Assembly (NCBI GenBank): GCA_022573225.1
Contig: JACZUI010000005.1
Coordinates: forward strand, 25,657 to 89,656
Source: Acidobacteriota bacterium
GTDB lineage: Bacteria > Actinomycetota > Acidimicrobiia > Spongiisociales > ZC4RG35
Direction of reading: 5' to 3'
Length of the DNA stretch: 64,000 nt
Shown: positions 43,129-50,856 of the stretch, one piece after another
Numbering within the stretch: the first letter of the stretch is position 1
Layout: the number at the start of each line of letters is the position of its first letter
Made by a program: the position numbers and the translations under genes
The notes under the pieces: generated by a model
What the model was told of the DNA's origin: nothing
Seen by the model: the letters and a program-made list of their open reading frames with translations, nothing else
Databases searched by the model: none

Positions 43129-43992
43129 TTGCGACGCAATCCGGTGGCTCAGCCGGATCCGCTGATGTCGTTGCTGACCGAACCCTATTACTCGGCCTGC
43201 AACGAGGTGTTCCGTGGTTGTACCAATCAAGGCGCACTCATGTTGGAGGAGATGGAGGAGATGCTTCGGGATCTAGAGCAAGTGAGCATCCTCAGTGTCG
43301 GATCAGGTGTCGGCCTATTCGAGATCCCGATGCTGAGGATGCTTCATGACGGTGGCGTGCAGACGAGCCAGTTTGTCGGTGTCGACGTCAGTTCCCATGC
43401 GTGTGCCCGACTCGAGGAGAACCTCGAGGCCGAGTTTGGTCCCGGCAGGTGGTACGACGTGGTTTGCTCGCCGTTTCAGGATTTCACCTCGAGCCAGGAC
43501 TTCGACATCGTCCTCCACAACCACACGTTTGAGTATCTGGGAGACCACCCTGACAGATGGCTTCGCAAGTCAGAGAGCTTCTTGACGCCCCGCGGACGGG
43601 TGATCGTCTTCAGTCCCGACCGAGGAGGAATCAACCTCATCTACGAGGAGGTGGCTCAGGAATTGGGCGGATGGCGCCCATTGTTCGCCGATGACATCGA
43701 GGAAACCCTGGCCAACTTGGGCAATCCCTACGAGAAGAAGTCACTGGTCGCAGAATGCGATGTCTCTCTCCTCGACACGAGCGACCCTCACCCGAAGAAG
43801 CTCGAGCTCCTCAGCTTCCTCACGCAACGAGATTGCAGAGAGATCGATCTCGCGGCGCAGGAGAGCTATGTCGAGTATTACCTGTCCCTCCGCCAGGGCG
43901 GGCACACGATTCCACATCCGACCACGCTTTTCGTCCTCCAGAATGGGAATCTGCCGCACATGGCCGGGAACCATGCGCCCTCGAATCAGTAG
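43129..43992 (+). CDS. Class I SAM-dependent methyltransferase
   Basis: This 287-residue protein has a methyltransferase fold with motif I SILSVGSGVGLFEIPML (53-69), where Ser/Gly replace the usual Asp-x-Gly-x-Gly spacing partly, an acidic GVDVSSHACARL, and TPRGRVIVFSPDRGG. TTG is the given start, 14 bases after GGAGG; an ATG at 43165 (MSLLTE) could be the real start. It shares little with the preceding methyltransferase, so the two probably methylate different positions. It is followed 9 bp later by the kinase gene. Confidence 0.75.
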   Translation: MRRNPVAQPDPLMSLLTEPYYSACNEVFRGCTNQGALMLEEMEEMLRDLEQVSILSVGSGVGLFEIPMLRMLHDGGVQTSQFVGVDVSSHACARLEENLEAEFGPGRWYDVVCSPFQDFTSSQDFDIVLHNHTFEYLGDHPDRWLRKSESFLTPRGRVIVFSPDRGGINLIYEEVAQELGGWRPLFADDIEETLANLGNPYEKKSLVAECDVSLLDTSDPHPKKLELLSFLTQRDCREIDLAAQESYVEYYLSLRQGGHTIPHPTTLFVLQNGNLPHMAGNHAPSNQ

Positions 43993-44001
43993 AGAAGCTC
44001 G

Positions 44002-45027
44002 ATGATGGCGATGACCGACGAACAGACCAGGTATCTAGAGCAGTTGTTGGCCAGCGATTCCGTAGGAAAGGCGAGGGTCTACGACAGGGGGGAGATCACA
44101 ACGGGATGGGAAACACGAATCCAAGCCTTCTCGGCCGCGTACTTTGCAAATGGACAGGAGAGGAGAGACGAGCTCGTTGTGCGATTGTTCCCGGGACTTC
44201 GCGGGATTGAACAAGCGAGAACAGAGTTCGACACCATGAAACAGGTGGCGCGGTGGGGGGTGCAGGCGCCACGGGTTGATTTCGTTGTGACCGACGAGAC
44301 GCCTTTTGGGCACCCCTTTATCGTGATGGAGCGGGTGCGAGGCGAGAGCATGGCGGACACGTTGAGAGCCGCTCCCGAGCGGGAGGTTCACCGGCTTGTC
44401 AGGGCCATGGTGGAACCCCTGGTCCGCCTTCACGAGATGCCCACAAAGGAGTTGTCTCCCCTTCGGTCCGAAGGCACAACCGACGAGCAGATTTCATTCG
44501 TCCACCCGGAGCACGCAGACATGCGGGTTGCGGTCGACCGATACGAGCTGCGCGACTTCGAACCCCTCCTCCAGTGGCTCGATTCGAGCACGGAGGAGGT
44601 AGGGCCCGGCCGCATCTGCGTCCTTCACAACGACTACCACCCCGACAACATCGTGGTCAGAGAGGACGACGGGCAATTGGTCATCCTTGACTGGTCATTC
44701 GCCGACATCGGAGATTTCCGACTCGACCTGGCTTGGTCCGCCCTGCTGGTGGGCGTGATGGCCGGTGAACGCTATCGCGACGTGCTCATCAAGGGCTATG
44801 AGGCGGTCTCCGGTCTCGGCGTGGAGAACTTCTCATACTTCGAGGCTCTCAAGTTGGGGGCACGGCTGATCACGATTGCAATCTGGCTCGAGGAGTCGGT
44901 GGTGATCCCGGTCTCCAAGATCACGAAGCAGTCGATCCGGGGCGAATACAAGGTCCACGTTCTCAACGTTTACAACCGTGTGAAAGAGATCACGCGGTTA
45001 CAGATTCCGCTGTTCGAAGATCTCTGA
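44002..45027 (+). CDS. Aminoglycoside-phosphotransferase-family kinase
   Basis: The 341-residue APH/choline-kinase-fold protein keeps the catalytic loop HNDYHPDNIV (209-218) and the metal-binding ILDWSF (228-233); the Gly/Lys lobe shows RRDELVVRLF. It phosphorylates a hydroxyl on a small molecule. Related enzymes act on sugars, amino alcohols, macrolides or homoserine. The gene is last in the oxygenase/methyltransferase run, which suggests a phosphorylated, methylated and hydroxylated product. Start ATG with AGAAG upstream. Confidence 0.83.
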   Translation: MMAMTDEQTRYLEQLLASDSVGKARVYDRGEITTGWETRIQAFSAAYFANGQERRDELVVRLFPGLRGIEQARTEFDTMKQVARWGVQAPRVDFVVTDETPFGHPFIVMERVRGESMADTLRAAPEREVHRLVRAMVEPLVRLHEMPTKELSPLRSEGTTDEQISFVHPEHADMRVAVDRYELRDFEPLLQWLDSSTEEVGPGRICVLHNDYHPDNIVVREDDGQLVILDWSFADIGDFRLDLAWSALLVGVMAGERYRDVLIKGYEAVSGLGVENFSYFEALKLGARLITIAIWLEESVVIPVSKITKQSIRGEYKVHVLNVYNRVKEITRLQIPLFEDL

Positions 45028-45209
45028 CAACACTGTCGTGCAGGTCGTCCCGTTTTACCGGGACATTAGGCACGAGCAACCGAGTTCGGTCTCGCCGGCG
45101 GGCGTCTGATATATGTCCCGCTGATGGGTGTTTGGCGTGAGGCCGGTTTTCGCGTGCAGCAGATTTTCCAGGCGACTAGCTTCGGTGGCACGCGACGAGA
45201 GGGATGGCA

Positions 45210-45740
45210 GTGCTATCAGTTTCGGTGATTTTCTTCACCTTTGCCCTTGGGGCATGGGTGATGGGTTTGTATTTGATTGGAATGGGTTCCGAACCCGCAG
45301 AGGATGGCCCCAATCCGCTGGTGTCGGTCGGTTGGATCGAGTTGATAGTCGGCATACTCCTGGCCACCCAGGTCTTCATCCTGGTGCAACAGGCTGATGG
45401 GGCGGCTCTGATCCTTATTCTCGCTGGCCTGGTCGCGCTCTTCGCCGTGTTCTTCACGGCACTCGGGGCGGCACTGATCACGGGAGCAGACCTGCGACCG
45501 GTCGGCAATCTGGCGATACCGGTAGCAGTCCTGGCTGGGTTCTACGTGTCGTTCGATCTCTTCGACACGATCTTCCTGTTCCAGTCCCAGGCGATTGTCT
45601 GGTTGGTGGGCTTCCTTCTGATCGCCGGGTTTACTTACGGCAAGGTTTCAGCCAAGCTGCTGGGATGGTCACTGGTACTCGTGGCACTCTGGGGATTCGC
45701 CCCCGCGGTTTATCTGGCACTCAACCTGGACATCCCCTGA
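45210..45740 (+). CDS. AmiS/UreI-like six-helix membrane channel
   Basis: From GTG 45210 the product has 176 residues and six hydrophobic helices with almost no loops. The pattern NPLVSVGWIELIVGI, LFAVFFTALGAALITG and FLLIAGFTYG resembles AmiS/UreI proton-gated urea or short-amide channels. ATG 45204 is an alternative start, but the GAGAGGG site would abut it, whereas it sits six bases from the GTG. No urease or amidase gene is near, so the substrate is uncertain. Confidence 0.72.
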   Translation: MLSVSVIFFTFALGAWVMGLYLIGMGSEPAEDGPNPLVSVGWIELIVGILLATQVFILVQQADGAALILILAGLVALFAVFFTALGAALITGADLRPVGNLAIPVAVLAGFYVSFDLFDTIFLFQSQAIVWLVGFLLIAGFTYGKVSAKLLGWSLVLVALWGFAPAVYLALNLDIP

Positions 45741-45855
45741 GATAGGAGCAATCCGAGCGGCGGGATAATCCCTCTGCGTCACGAGATCGGCCGCCGGTCG
45801 AGCCTACGACAGCGGCCGGTCTCGTACGCGTCCGAACCCATACCCGGATGGCGGA

Positions 45856-45900
45856 GGCGGCAATGCCGCCCAAAACGGGTGTTGTGGGCGGTTAGCCGCC
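45856..45900. terminator. Two GC hairpins between convergent genes
   Basis: GGCGGC/GCCGCC with a 3-base AAT loop (45856-45870) and GGCGG/CCGCC (45887-45900) lie between the AmiS-like (+) and ArsR-like (-) stop codons. Without T-tracts they are candidate bidirectional or Rho-assisted terminators. Confidence 0.4.
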
Positions 45901-45914
45901 GCGTCGGGTGAGGG

Positions 45915-46682
45915 TCAACCCAGGATGGAGGTGGTGTACTTCTCGAGCACGTAATCCCATCCGGTGTTGTAGTTGTCTCTGATCTCGGGCGCCGTTTCGC
46001 CCCTTGCCTCCCACCCGGTATGAAGCAGGATCATCTCGGTACCGCCTGATACCTCCCGGAATCGAACGTCGACGGTGGTTCGCTGATCCGGCGGGAGACC
46101 GGGATACCAGCTGAACTCGATCCCTCGACCTTTCTCCCACGAAATCACGCGGCCCCACTCGTGCTCAACACCGTCGGCAGTGGTCTCCACGATCCGGCCG
46201 CCGACATGGGACTCAAACCGAACCGAGACCGCCTGGTCTTCGCCGACGGAGTGGGTGTCCAGAGGCCACCATGTGTGTATCTCCTCGGTGAAGCGTCTGA
46301 ACGCCTCATCCGGGGTCAGCTTGAGCCTGAGGCTCTTGACAACTGGTTCGATTCCAACTTCTTCAGCCAACATCTCACTCTCCTTGTCATCGGTGGTGAC
46401 GAAGTCTGCAAATCTGCCGATGGCGTCCGACCAAAGGCGATCGGCCCAGGCGCGAAATTCGGCGGCCCCAACCGGGTCCACCGAATACACCCGTCGGGTG
46501 GCCACCGTCGTAGCTTTCGCAAGCCCGGCCTCGACAAGCACCTTCAGGTGTTGCGAGACCGCGGGACGCGAAACCGGCAGTTCGTCAGCCATTTCCTGAA
46601 CTGATCGAGGCCGTTCCAGGAGCATGGTGTAGATGTCGCGCCGGGTATCCACGGCCAATGCTTCGAGTTGGGCATCAATCAC
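45915..46682 (-). CDS. ArsR-type regulator fused to SRPBCC/AHSA1 domain
   Basis: The 255-residue protein has an N-terminal winged helix (ALAVDTRRDIYTMLLERPRSVQEMADELPVSRPAVSQHLKVLVEAGL, quoted here in family order across residues 5-50) and a C-terminal START-like SRPBCC domain from about residue 105 (VEKSLRL-type start, HTWWPLDTHSVGED, GTEMILLHTGWEA). Such fusions are thought to bind a hydrophobic ligand and relieve repression. I place the start at GTG 46682, with a TTG at 46718 also in frame, because a clean inverted repeat lies just upstream and would otherwise be inside the gene. Confidence 0.78.
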   Translation of the reverse strand: MIDAQLEALAVDTRRDIYTMLLERPRSVQEMADELPVSRPAVSQHLKVLVEAGLAKATTVATRRVYSVDPVGAAEFRAWADRLWSDAIGRFADFVTTDDKESEMLAEEVGIEPVVKSLRLKLTPDEAFRRFTEEIHTWWPLDTHSVGEDQAVSVRFESHVGGRIVETTADGVEHEWGRVISWEKGRGIEFSWYPGLPPDQRTTVDVRFREVSGGTEMILLHTGWEARGETAPEIRDNYNTGWDYVLEKYTTSILG

Positions 46683-46690
46683 GGACCCGA

Positions 46691-46727
46691 CGGTAACTGA
46701 CCGCTTACCGTAAGTCAAGGCTTACGG
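46691..46727. promoter_or_regulatory. Overlapping inverted repeats, candidate ArsR operator
   Basis: CCGTAAG (46708-46714) and CTTACGG (46721-46727) form a perfect inverted repeat with a 6-base spacer; CGGTAA (46691-46696) and TTACCG (46705-46710) form another overlapping one; CTTACCGTAAG itself is palindromic. They lie 9-45 bp upstream of the ArsR start chosen here, as expected for autoregulation. Confidence 0.5.
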
Positions 46728-46744
46728 ATGCAGTTTCCACCAGA

Positions 46745-47116
46745 TCAAGGTTCCACAGACATCTGTAGGTACTCATTGACCCGCAAGAAATTGGGTGGCG
46801 CCTTTGTGGTTCGGGACAACAACTGCCACGCATCTTCTTTCGAGACCAGCCTCGGCGACAACAAATCGAACTCATCGCCGTCGATCTCGAGCGTGGCAGC
46901 CCCGGCGGCCAACACGTTCTGGACCCAATCTGAGTCCGAGCCATACATCAAGATGAAGATGTAGCCACCGTCGACGGAGTGAGCGTCGAGCGGTGTTCGG
47001 TAGGTCTTTCCAGACGATCGACCCACATGCGTCAGGACAGGACTGACGCCCCGCCTGAGTTCCATTGGATTGAAGACGCGTTTGTTTACCTGGGCGACCC
47101 ACCTCGGCACGGGCAT
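46745..47116 (-). CDS. Ddn-like deazaflavin(F420)-dependent nitroreductase-family protein
   Basis: A 123-residue protein of the deazaflavin-dependent nitroreductase (Ddn) family, an FMN split-barrel-like F420H2 reductase. Signature pieces are VLTHVGRSSGKTYRTPLDAH, GGYIFILMYGSDSDWVQN and AATLEIDGDEF. It indicates that the organism makes F420. ATG 47116 opens the homologous part. The gene precedes the ArsR-like gene by about 60 bp to its start (26 bp to the alternative TTG), so the regulator may control both. Confidence 0.8.
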   Translation of the reverse strand: MPVPRWVAQVNKRVFNPMELRRGVSPVLTHVGRSSGKTYRTPLDAHSVDGGYIFILMYGSDSDWVQNVLAAGAATLEIDGDEFDLLSPRLVSKEDAWQLLSRTTKAPPNFLRVNEYLQMSVEP

Positions 47117-47266
47117 CAGAGATCCCCGGTGTCGAGTGTCGTGGACTCGTTGTGCACCGTCGCTTTCATGGCGCTTCCCTTGCGTTTTACTGAACGGCGA
47201 CACGGTTACGTTCTCGACCAGATTCCACCAGCGGAGCATCACCGATCGTTGATACTTGTAGCCATT

Positions 47267-47929
47267 ATGGAATCGTCCGAATTGATTAATCGCTTCCCGA
47301 GGCTGTTCCACATGGCGCACGCCAATGCTTGGCCGGGGATCCTGCGGGACGGGCTCTTGTCGACCAGCGCATTGCTCGACATATTTGACGTTGAGGGCGC
47401 GCGACGCAGGGCGATCGAGGAGCATCTGCGGTCTTCTTATGAGGTGATCACCCATCCAGACCATGGGTCAGCCCATATCAGGGACAATAAGCCTCTAAAT
47501 CGTGGTCTCTTGGAGAACGCTTTAGAGGATCTGTCGGTGGAGGAGTACCTCCGTCTACTGAACGGAAAGGTCTTCTTCTGGCTCACCGAGAAACGCCTTT
47601 CGACTTTTCTCGACGCCCGAGCGTTCCGGAACGACCCACACCTTGTTATAACGGTTGACACGGAGCGCCTTGTCGACACCTATGAAGATCGAATCACTCT
47701 CTCGCCTATCAACTCAGGTGCAACTGTGTACCGCGCCGTTCCTCGCGGCACTACCACATTCCAGACGATCGCCGACTACGACTTTGAGGTAAGACGACGG
47801 AGCCGGGGGCCGGCGGAAGCGATTGCAGAACTTGCCGTCGAGTACGCAGTCCCAGATGTCGTCGAGATCACCCTTCTCGTTGAGATCCGCCGCTCGGCCG
47901 GAGACCGTGACCTGGTGTTCGCCCGATAA
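47267..47929 (+). CDS. DUF7002-like protein, possible ADP-ribosyltransferase fold
   Basis: This 220-residue protein starts with FPRLFHMAHANAWPGILRDGLLSTSALLD (quoted in two parts: FPRLFHMAHANAWP, then GILRDGLLSTS), a pattern I associate with DUF7002 and, more loosely, with the NAD-binding start of DarT-type ADP-ribosyltransferases. Later blocks are KVFFWLTEKRLSTFLDAR, VITVDTERL and TTFQTIADYDF. ATG 47267 starts the conserved region. Base composition looks less GC-rich than in neighbours, suggesting possible transfer. No antitoxin-like partner is evident next to it. The fold is an inference. Confidence 0.5.
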   Translation: MESSELINRFPRLFHMAHANAWPGILRDGLLSTSALLDIFDVEGARRRAIEEHLRSSYEVITHPDHGSAHIRDNKPLNRGLLENALEDLSVEEYLRLLNGKVFFWLTEKRLSTFLDARAFRNDPHLVITVDTERLVDTYEDRITLSPINSGATVYRAVPRGTTTFQTIADYDFEVRRRSRGPAEAIAELAVEYAVPDVVEITLLVEIRRSAGDRDLVFAR

Positions 47930-47978
47930 CTACTGATATGACCGCACAGTTTTTCCAAGTCGAGTCGCTGGGCTGCTC

Positions 47979-48140
47979 GTGACCGTAATGGTCCCGGTCG
48001 CCGGAATCCTTGGGGTGCAGGCGCTAACTTGGCTGCTCATTCTTGGGGGTCTGCTGGCGCTAGCTTCTGAGCAGGCAAGGCGACGTCGCCGCACCAGAAA
48101 TCATTCGGCTCGTCGCAGACGCGTTCGGGACGCTGTTTAG
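47979..48140 (+). CDS. Candidate 53-residue membrane peptide
   Basis: A GTG-started frame (ATG at 47988 also possible) encodes one hydrophobic helix (GILGVQALTWLLILGG) followed by a strongly basic tail with RRRRR and RRRR runs, giving a typical N-out or anchored single-pass shape. No family is known to me and no clear ribosome site is visible. It lies in a 418-bp stretch otherwise without genes (47930-48347). Confidence 0.35.
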   Translation: MTVMVPVAGILGVQALTWLLILGGLLALASEQARRRRRTRNHSARRRRVRDAV

Positions 48141-48347
48141 CCTCGAAGCCTCGACGGAGTGGACATTTCGGGCGTTTGCCTGATTCCGCGCTCGTCGGTC
48201 GGCGGTAGCTGGCTGGTTCTAGGCGGACGTCGTTATCCGGACAGGCCGGAGCCGGGCTCAGATTTCGCTCATTGAGAACGCCGGGGTCGATCCTCCGCCA
48301 GACGAGGTTCTACAACGGTCCTCGCCCAACCACGTACCCATAAGCTG
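48141..48347. other. Intergenic stretch before the LigD-like gene
   Basis: I see no reading frame, repeat or structured RNA here; it presumably holds the promoter of the polymerase/ligase pair. Confidence 0.4.
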
Positions 48348-49259
48348 ATGTCCGTGGAAGTCACAAACGCCGACCGCGTGATCTTTCCGGAGGACGGGAT
48401 CACAAAAGGTGACGTAGTGGCCTACTACGCCCTGGTTGCCGACCGAATGCTCCCTTTCATCGCGGGTCGGGCCCTAACCGTGGAGCGGTTCCCTAGAGGG
48501 ATCAGTGCCAAGGGCTTCATGCAGAAGAACGTCCCCGATCATTACCCGGAGGACTTCATCGGCCGCCACAAGGTGCCCAAGGAGGGGGGAGGGACCACCG
48601 TGTATCCGGTCGTCGACTCGGCCGACGGCATCGCCTACTACGCCAACCTGAGTGCGATCACCTTCCATGTCCCTCCGGCCCTCATTGATGACGAGCTCCA
48701 TCCCGACTGGGCTATCTGGGACCTCGACCCTCCGGAAGGCCGCGTCGATTTGGTGCGGGAGTCGGCGTCGCTTCTTCGCTCCGTGTTGGAGGCCTACGAG
48801 ATCCCCACGGTGGTCCTCGCCTCGGGATCCAAGGGCTATCACCTTCGGACCCGGTTGGAGCCAACCCTCACCGGGAACGAGGTGGCTGGTATCGCCAGAG
48901 GCACCGCCGCCCTGGCGGCAGCCGCTCACCCGAATGTGATGACACTGGCTTTCCGTAAGACCGAACGCGGCGGCCGGGTGTTTCTCGATTGGCTGAGGAA
49001 CGCGGCGTATTCGACGTCGGTGGCTCCCTGGTCGCTTCGCCCCCGGCCTGGAGCCCCTGCTGCCGTCCCGCTGAGCTGGGAGGAGGTCGGCTCGGTCGAG
49101 CCGGGCGGGATCGGACTTCGATCGATACAGGGGAGGCTCGCCTCCGATCCATGGGCAGACTTGGCGCCGGTCGATTTGACCCCTGCCGTGGAGGCCGTTG
49201 AGCGTTCTCTGTCCGATGCCGGCATCGAGTTGGAGCCGTTCGACCGCTTCCGATCCTGA
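48348..49259 (+). CDS. Stand-alone LigD-type polymerase (primase-polymerase) domain
   Basis: A 303-residue protein of the LigD polymerase (Prim-Pol) family that fills gaps in non-homologous end joining. It has RFPRGISAKGFMQKN, catalytic Asp125 and Asp127 in WDLDPP, the SGSKGYH motif (159-165) and a late DWLRNA block. Only the polymerase domain is present; classical LigD adds a phosphoesterase and a ligase. The ligase is supplied by the next gene 26 bp downstream. No Ku gene is in the window. ATG start. Confidence 0.88.
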   Translation: MSVEVTNADRVIFPEDGITKGDVVAYYALVADRMLPFIAGRALTVERFPRGISAKGFMQKNVPDHYPEDFIGRHKVPKEGGGTTVYPVVDSADGIAYYANLSAITFHVPPALIDDELHPDWAIWDLDPPEGRVDLVRESASLLRSVLEAYEIPTVVLASGSKGYHLRTRLEPTLTGNEVAGIARGTAALAAAAHPNVMTLAFRKTERGGRVFLDWLRNAAYSTSVAPWSLRPRPGAPAAVPLSWEEVGSVEPGGIGLRSIQGRLASDPWADLAPVDLTPAVEAVERSLSDAGIELEPFDRFRS

Positions 49260-49285
49260 CCCGTCTTGTCGGTACGCTCATCGAT

Positions 49286-50797
49286 GTGCTGCTCGCCGAC
49301 CTCGCGGCTGTCTCCCAGGCCGTGGCCTCGACCCGATCACGATCTGAGAAGATCGAGCTGCTTGCCGCCACGTTGGGCCGTCTCTCGCCGGATGAGGCGC
49401 CAGTTGCGGTGTCCTATCTATCCGGGAAGCCGACACAGAGCCGGCTCGGGGTGGGTTACGCCACCGTGTACGGGGTAAAGGCTGATCCTGCTTCCGATCC
49501 CAGCCTGGAGATCCTCGACGTTGATGAGATCTTGGAATCCATCGCCGCTACTTCGGGACCGGGTTCGAAGCAACGAAGAGAGTCTGATTTGAGCGATCTT
49601 CTGGCCCGAGCCACGCCGGCCGAGCAGGAGTTTCTCCGCGGCTTGATCCTGCGCAACCTTCGGCAGGGTGCCCTCGAGGGTGTGATGGCCGATGCCGTTG
49701 CTGTCGCCCTCGGGGTACCCGCTGACCGTGTGCGTCGTGCGGCCATGCTGGAAGGGGACCTGGTCGCCGTGGCATCGCGAGCGCTGGCGGATGGCTCCGC
49801 CGCCTTGGGTCTCGCCCGGCTCGCCCTGTTCACACCGGTGCAACCCATGCTCGCCAGGACCGCAACGACTGCCGGTGAGGCAGTGACCGCGGTGGGCACC
49901 GCGATCGTGGAGTGGAAGCTGGATGGCGCCAGAGTCCAGGTTCACAAGGATGGAGACCGGGTGAGCGTGTTCACCAGGAACCTCAGAGACATCACAGCAC
50001 GGGTTCCGGAAGTGGTCGATGCCGCACGCCGTTTCGAGGCCGGTTCCTTAATCGTGGACGGAGAGGTCCTCTTGCTTGGTCCCACCGGGTCGCCCCAGGA
50101 ATTCCAGGACTCGATGAGCCGCTTTGGTTCCGGGGAGGCGTCGGGCGGAGCGCCGCTGACCGCCTTCTACTTCGACTGCCTGCAACTCGACGAAACCGAC
50201 CTGATCGATGAGAAACTCACCGAACGCCGGCTCGCCCTCGAATCAGCTGTGCCAGGAGACGCCCGGATCGGGTCGATCACCACCGATGACCCCGACGAGG
50301 CAGATCGGTTCTTCACTGATGCGGTGGCCTCTGGATACGAGGGCGTTGTCGTCAAGGACCCGGATCGGCCCTACGAGGCCGGTCGCCGTGGCTCAGGTTG
50401 GCTGAAGGTGAAGCCGACGCACACCCTCGATCTCGTGATACTCGCCGCCGAATGGGGATCGGGGCGCAGGCAGGGATGGCTCTCCAACCTGCATTTGGGT
50501 GCCCGGGACGAGCGGGGTGGGTTCGTCATGTTGGGCAAGACGTTCAAGGGCCTCACCGATGAGCTGCTGGAATGGCAGACGGCTCGGTTCCTCGAAATCG
50601 AGGATCACAGGGAGGGCCGTGTGGTCCACCTGGAGCCGGAGATTGTTTACGAGATCGCCTTCGATGGAGTGCAGCGCAGCAGCCGGTATCCGGGTGGCGT
50701 CGCCCTCCGCTTCGCTCGGGTCAAGCGTTACCGCGACGACAAGAGTGTGGACGAAGCGGACTCGATTGAAACTGTCCGCAGCTTCCTTCCCGGCTAG
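49286..50797 (+). CDS. ATP-dependent DNA ligase (LigB-like)
   Basis: This 503-residue ligase seals nicks using ATP. The N-terminal DNA-binding domain ends near residue 190, where PVQPMLA leads to the adenylation domain with the AMP-accepting Lys211 in EWKLDGARVQ, RNLRDIT, VDGEVL, GYEGVVVKD and WLKVKP; the OB-fold domain follows (LGKTFKGLTDELLEW). The size and N-domain fit the LigB type of actinobacteria. GTG start. Its pairing with a polymerase of the LigD type suggests a split end-joining or gap-repair module. Confidence 0.9.
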   Translation: MLLADLAAVSQAVASTRSRSEKIELLAATLGRLSPDEAPVAVSYLSGKPTQSRLGVGYATVYGVKADPASDPSLEILDVDEILESIAATSGPGSKQRRESDLSDLLARATPAEQEFLRGLILRNLRQGALEGVMADAVAVALGVPADRVRRAAMLEGDLVAVASRALADGSAALGLARLALFTPVQPMLARTATTAGEAVTAVGTAIVEWKLDGARVQVHKDGDRVSVFTRNLRDITARVPEVVDAARRFEAGSLIVDGEVLLLGPTGSPQEFQDSMSRFGSGEASGGAPLTAFYFDCLQLDETDLIDEKLTERRLALESAVPGDARIGSITTDDPDEADRFFTDAVASGYEGVVVKDPDRPYEAGRRGSGWLKVKPTHTLDLVILAAEWGSGRRQGWLSNLHLGARDERGGFVMLGKTFKGLTDELLEWQTARFLEIEDHREGRVVHLEPEIVYEIAFDGVQRSSRYPGGVALRFARVKRYRDDKSVDEADSIETVRSFLPG

Positions 50798-50856
50798 GCC
50801 CATCCTCGGCAATGCCGGGCGGGTCAGGCGGATTCGAAAGACGTCGGTTTAACCAC

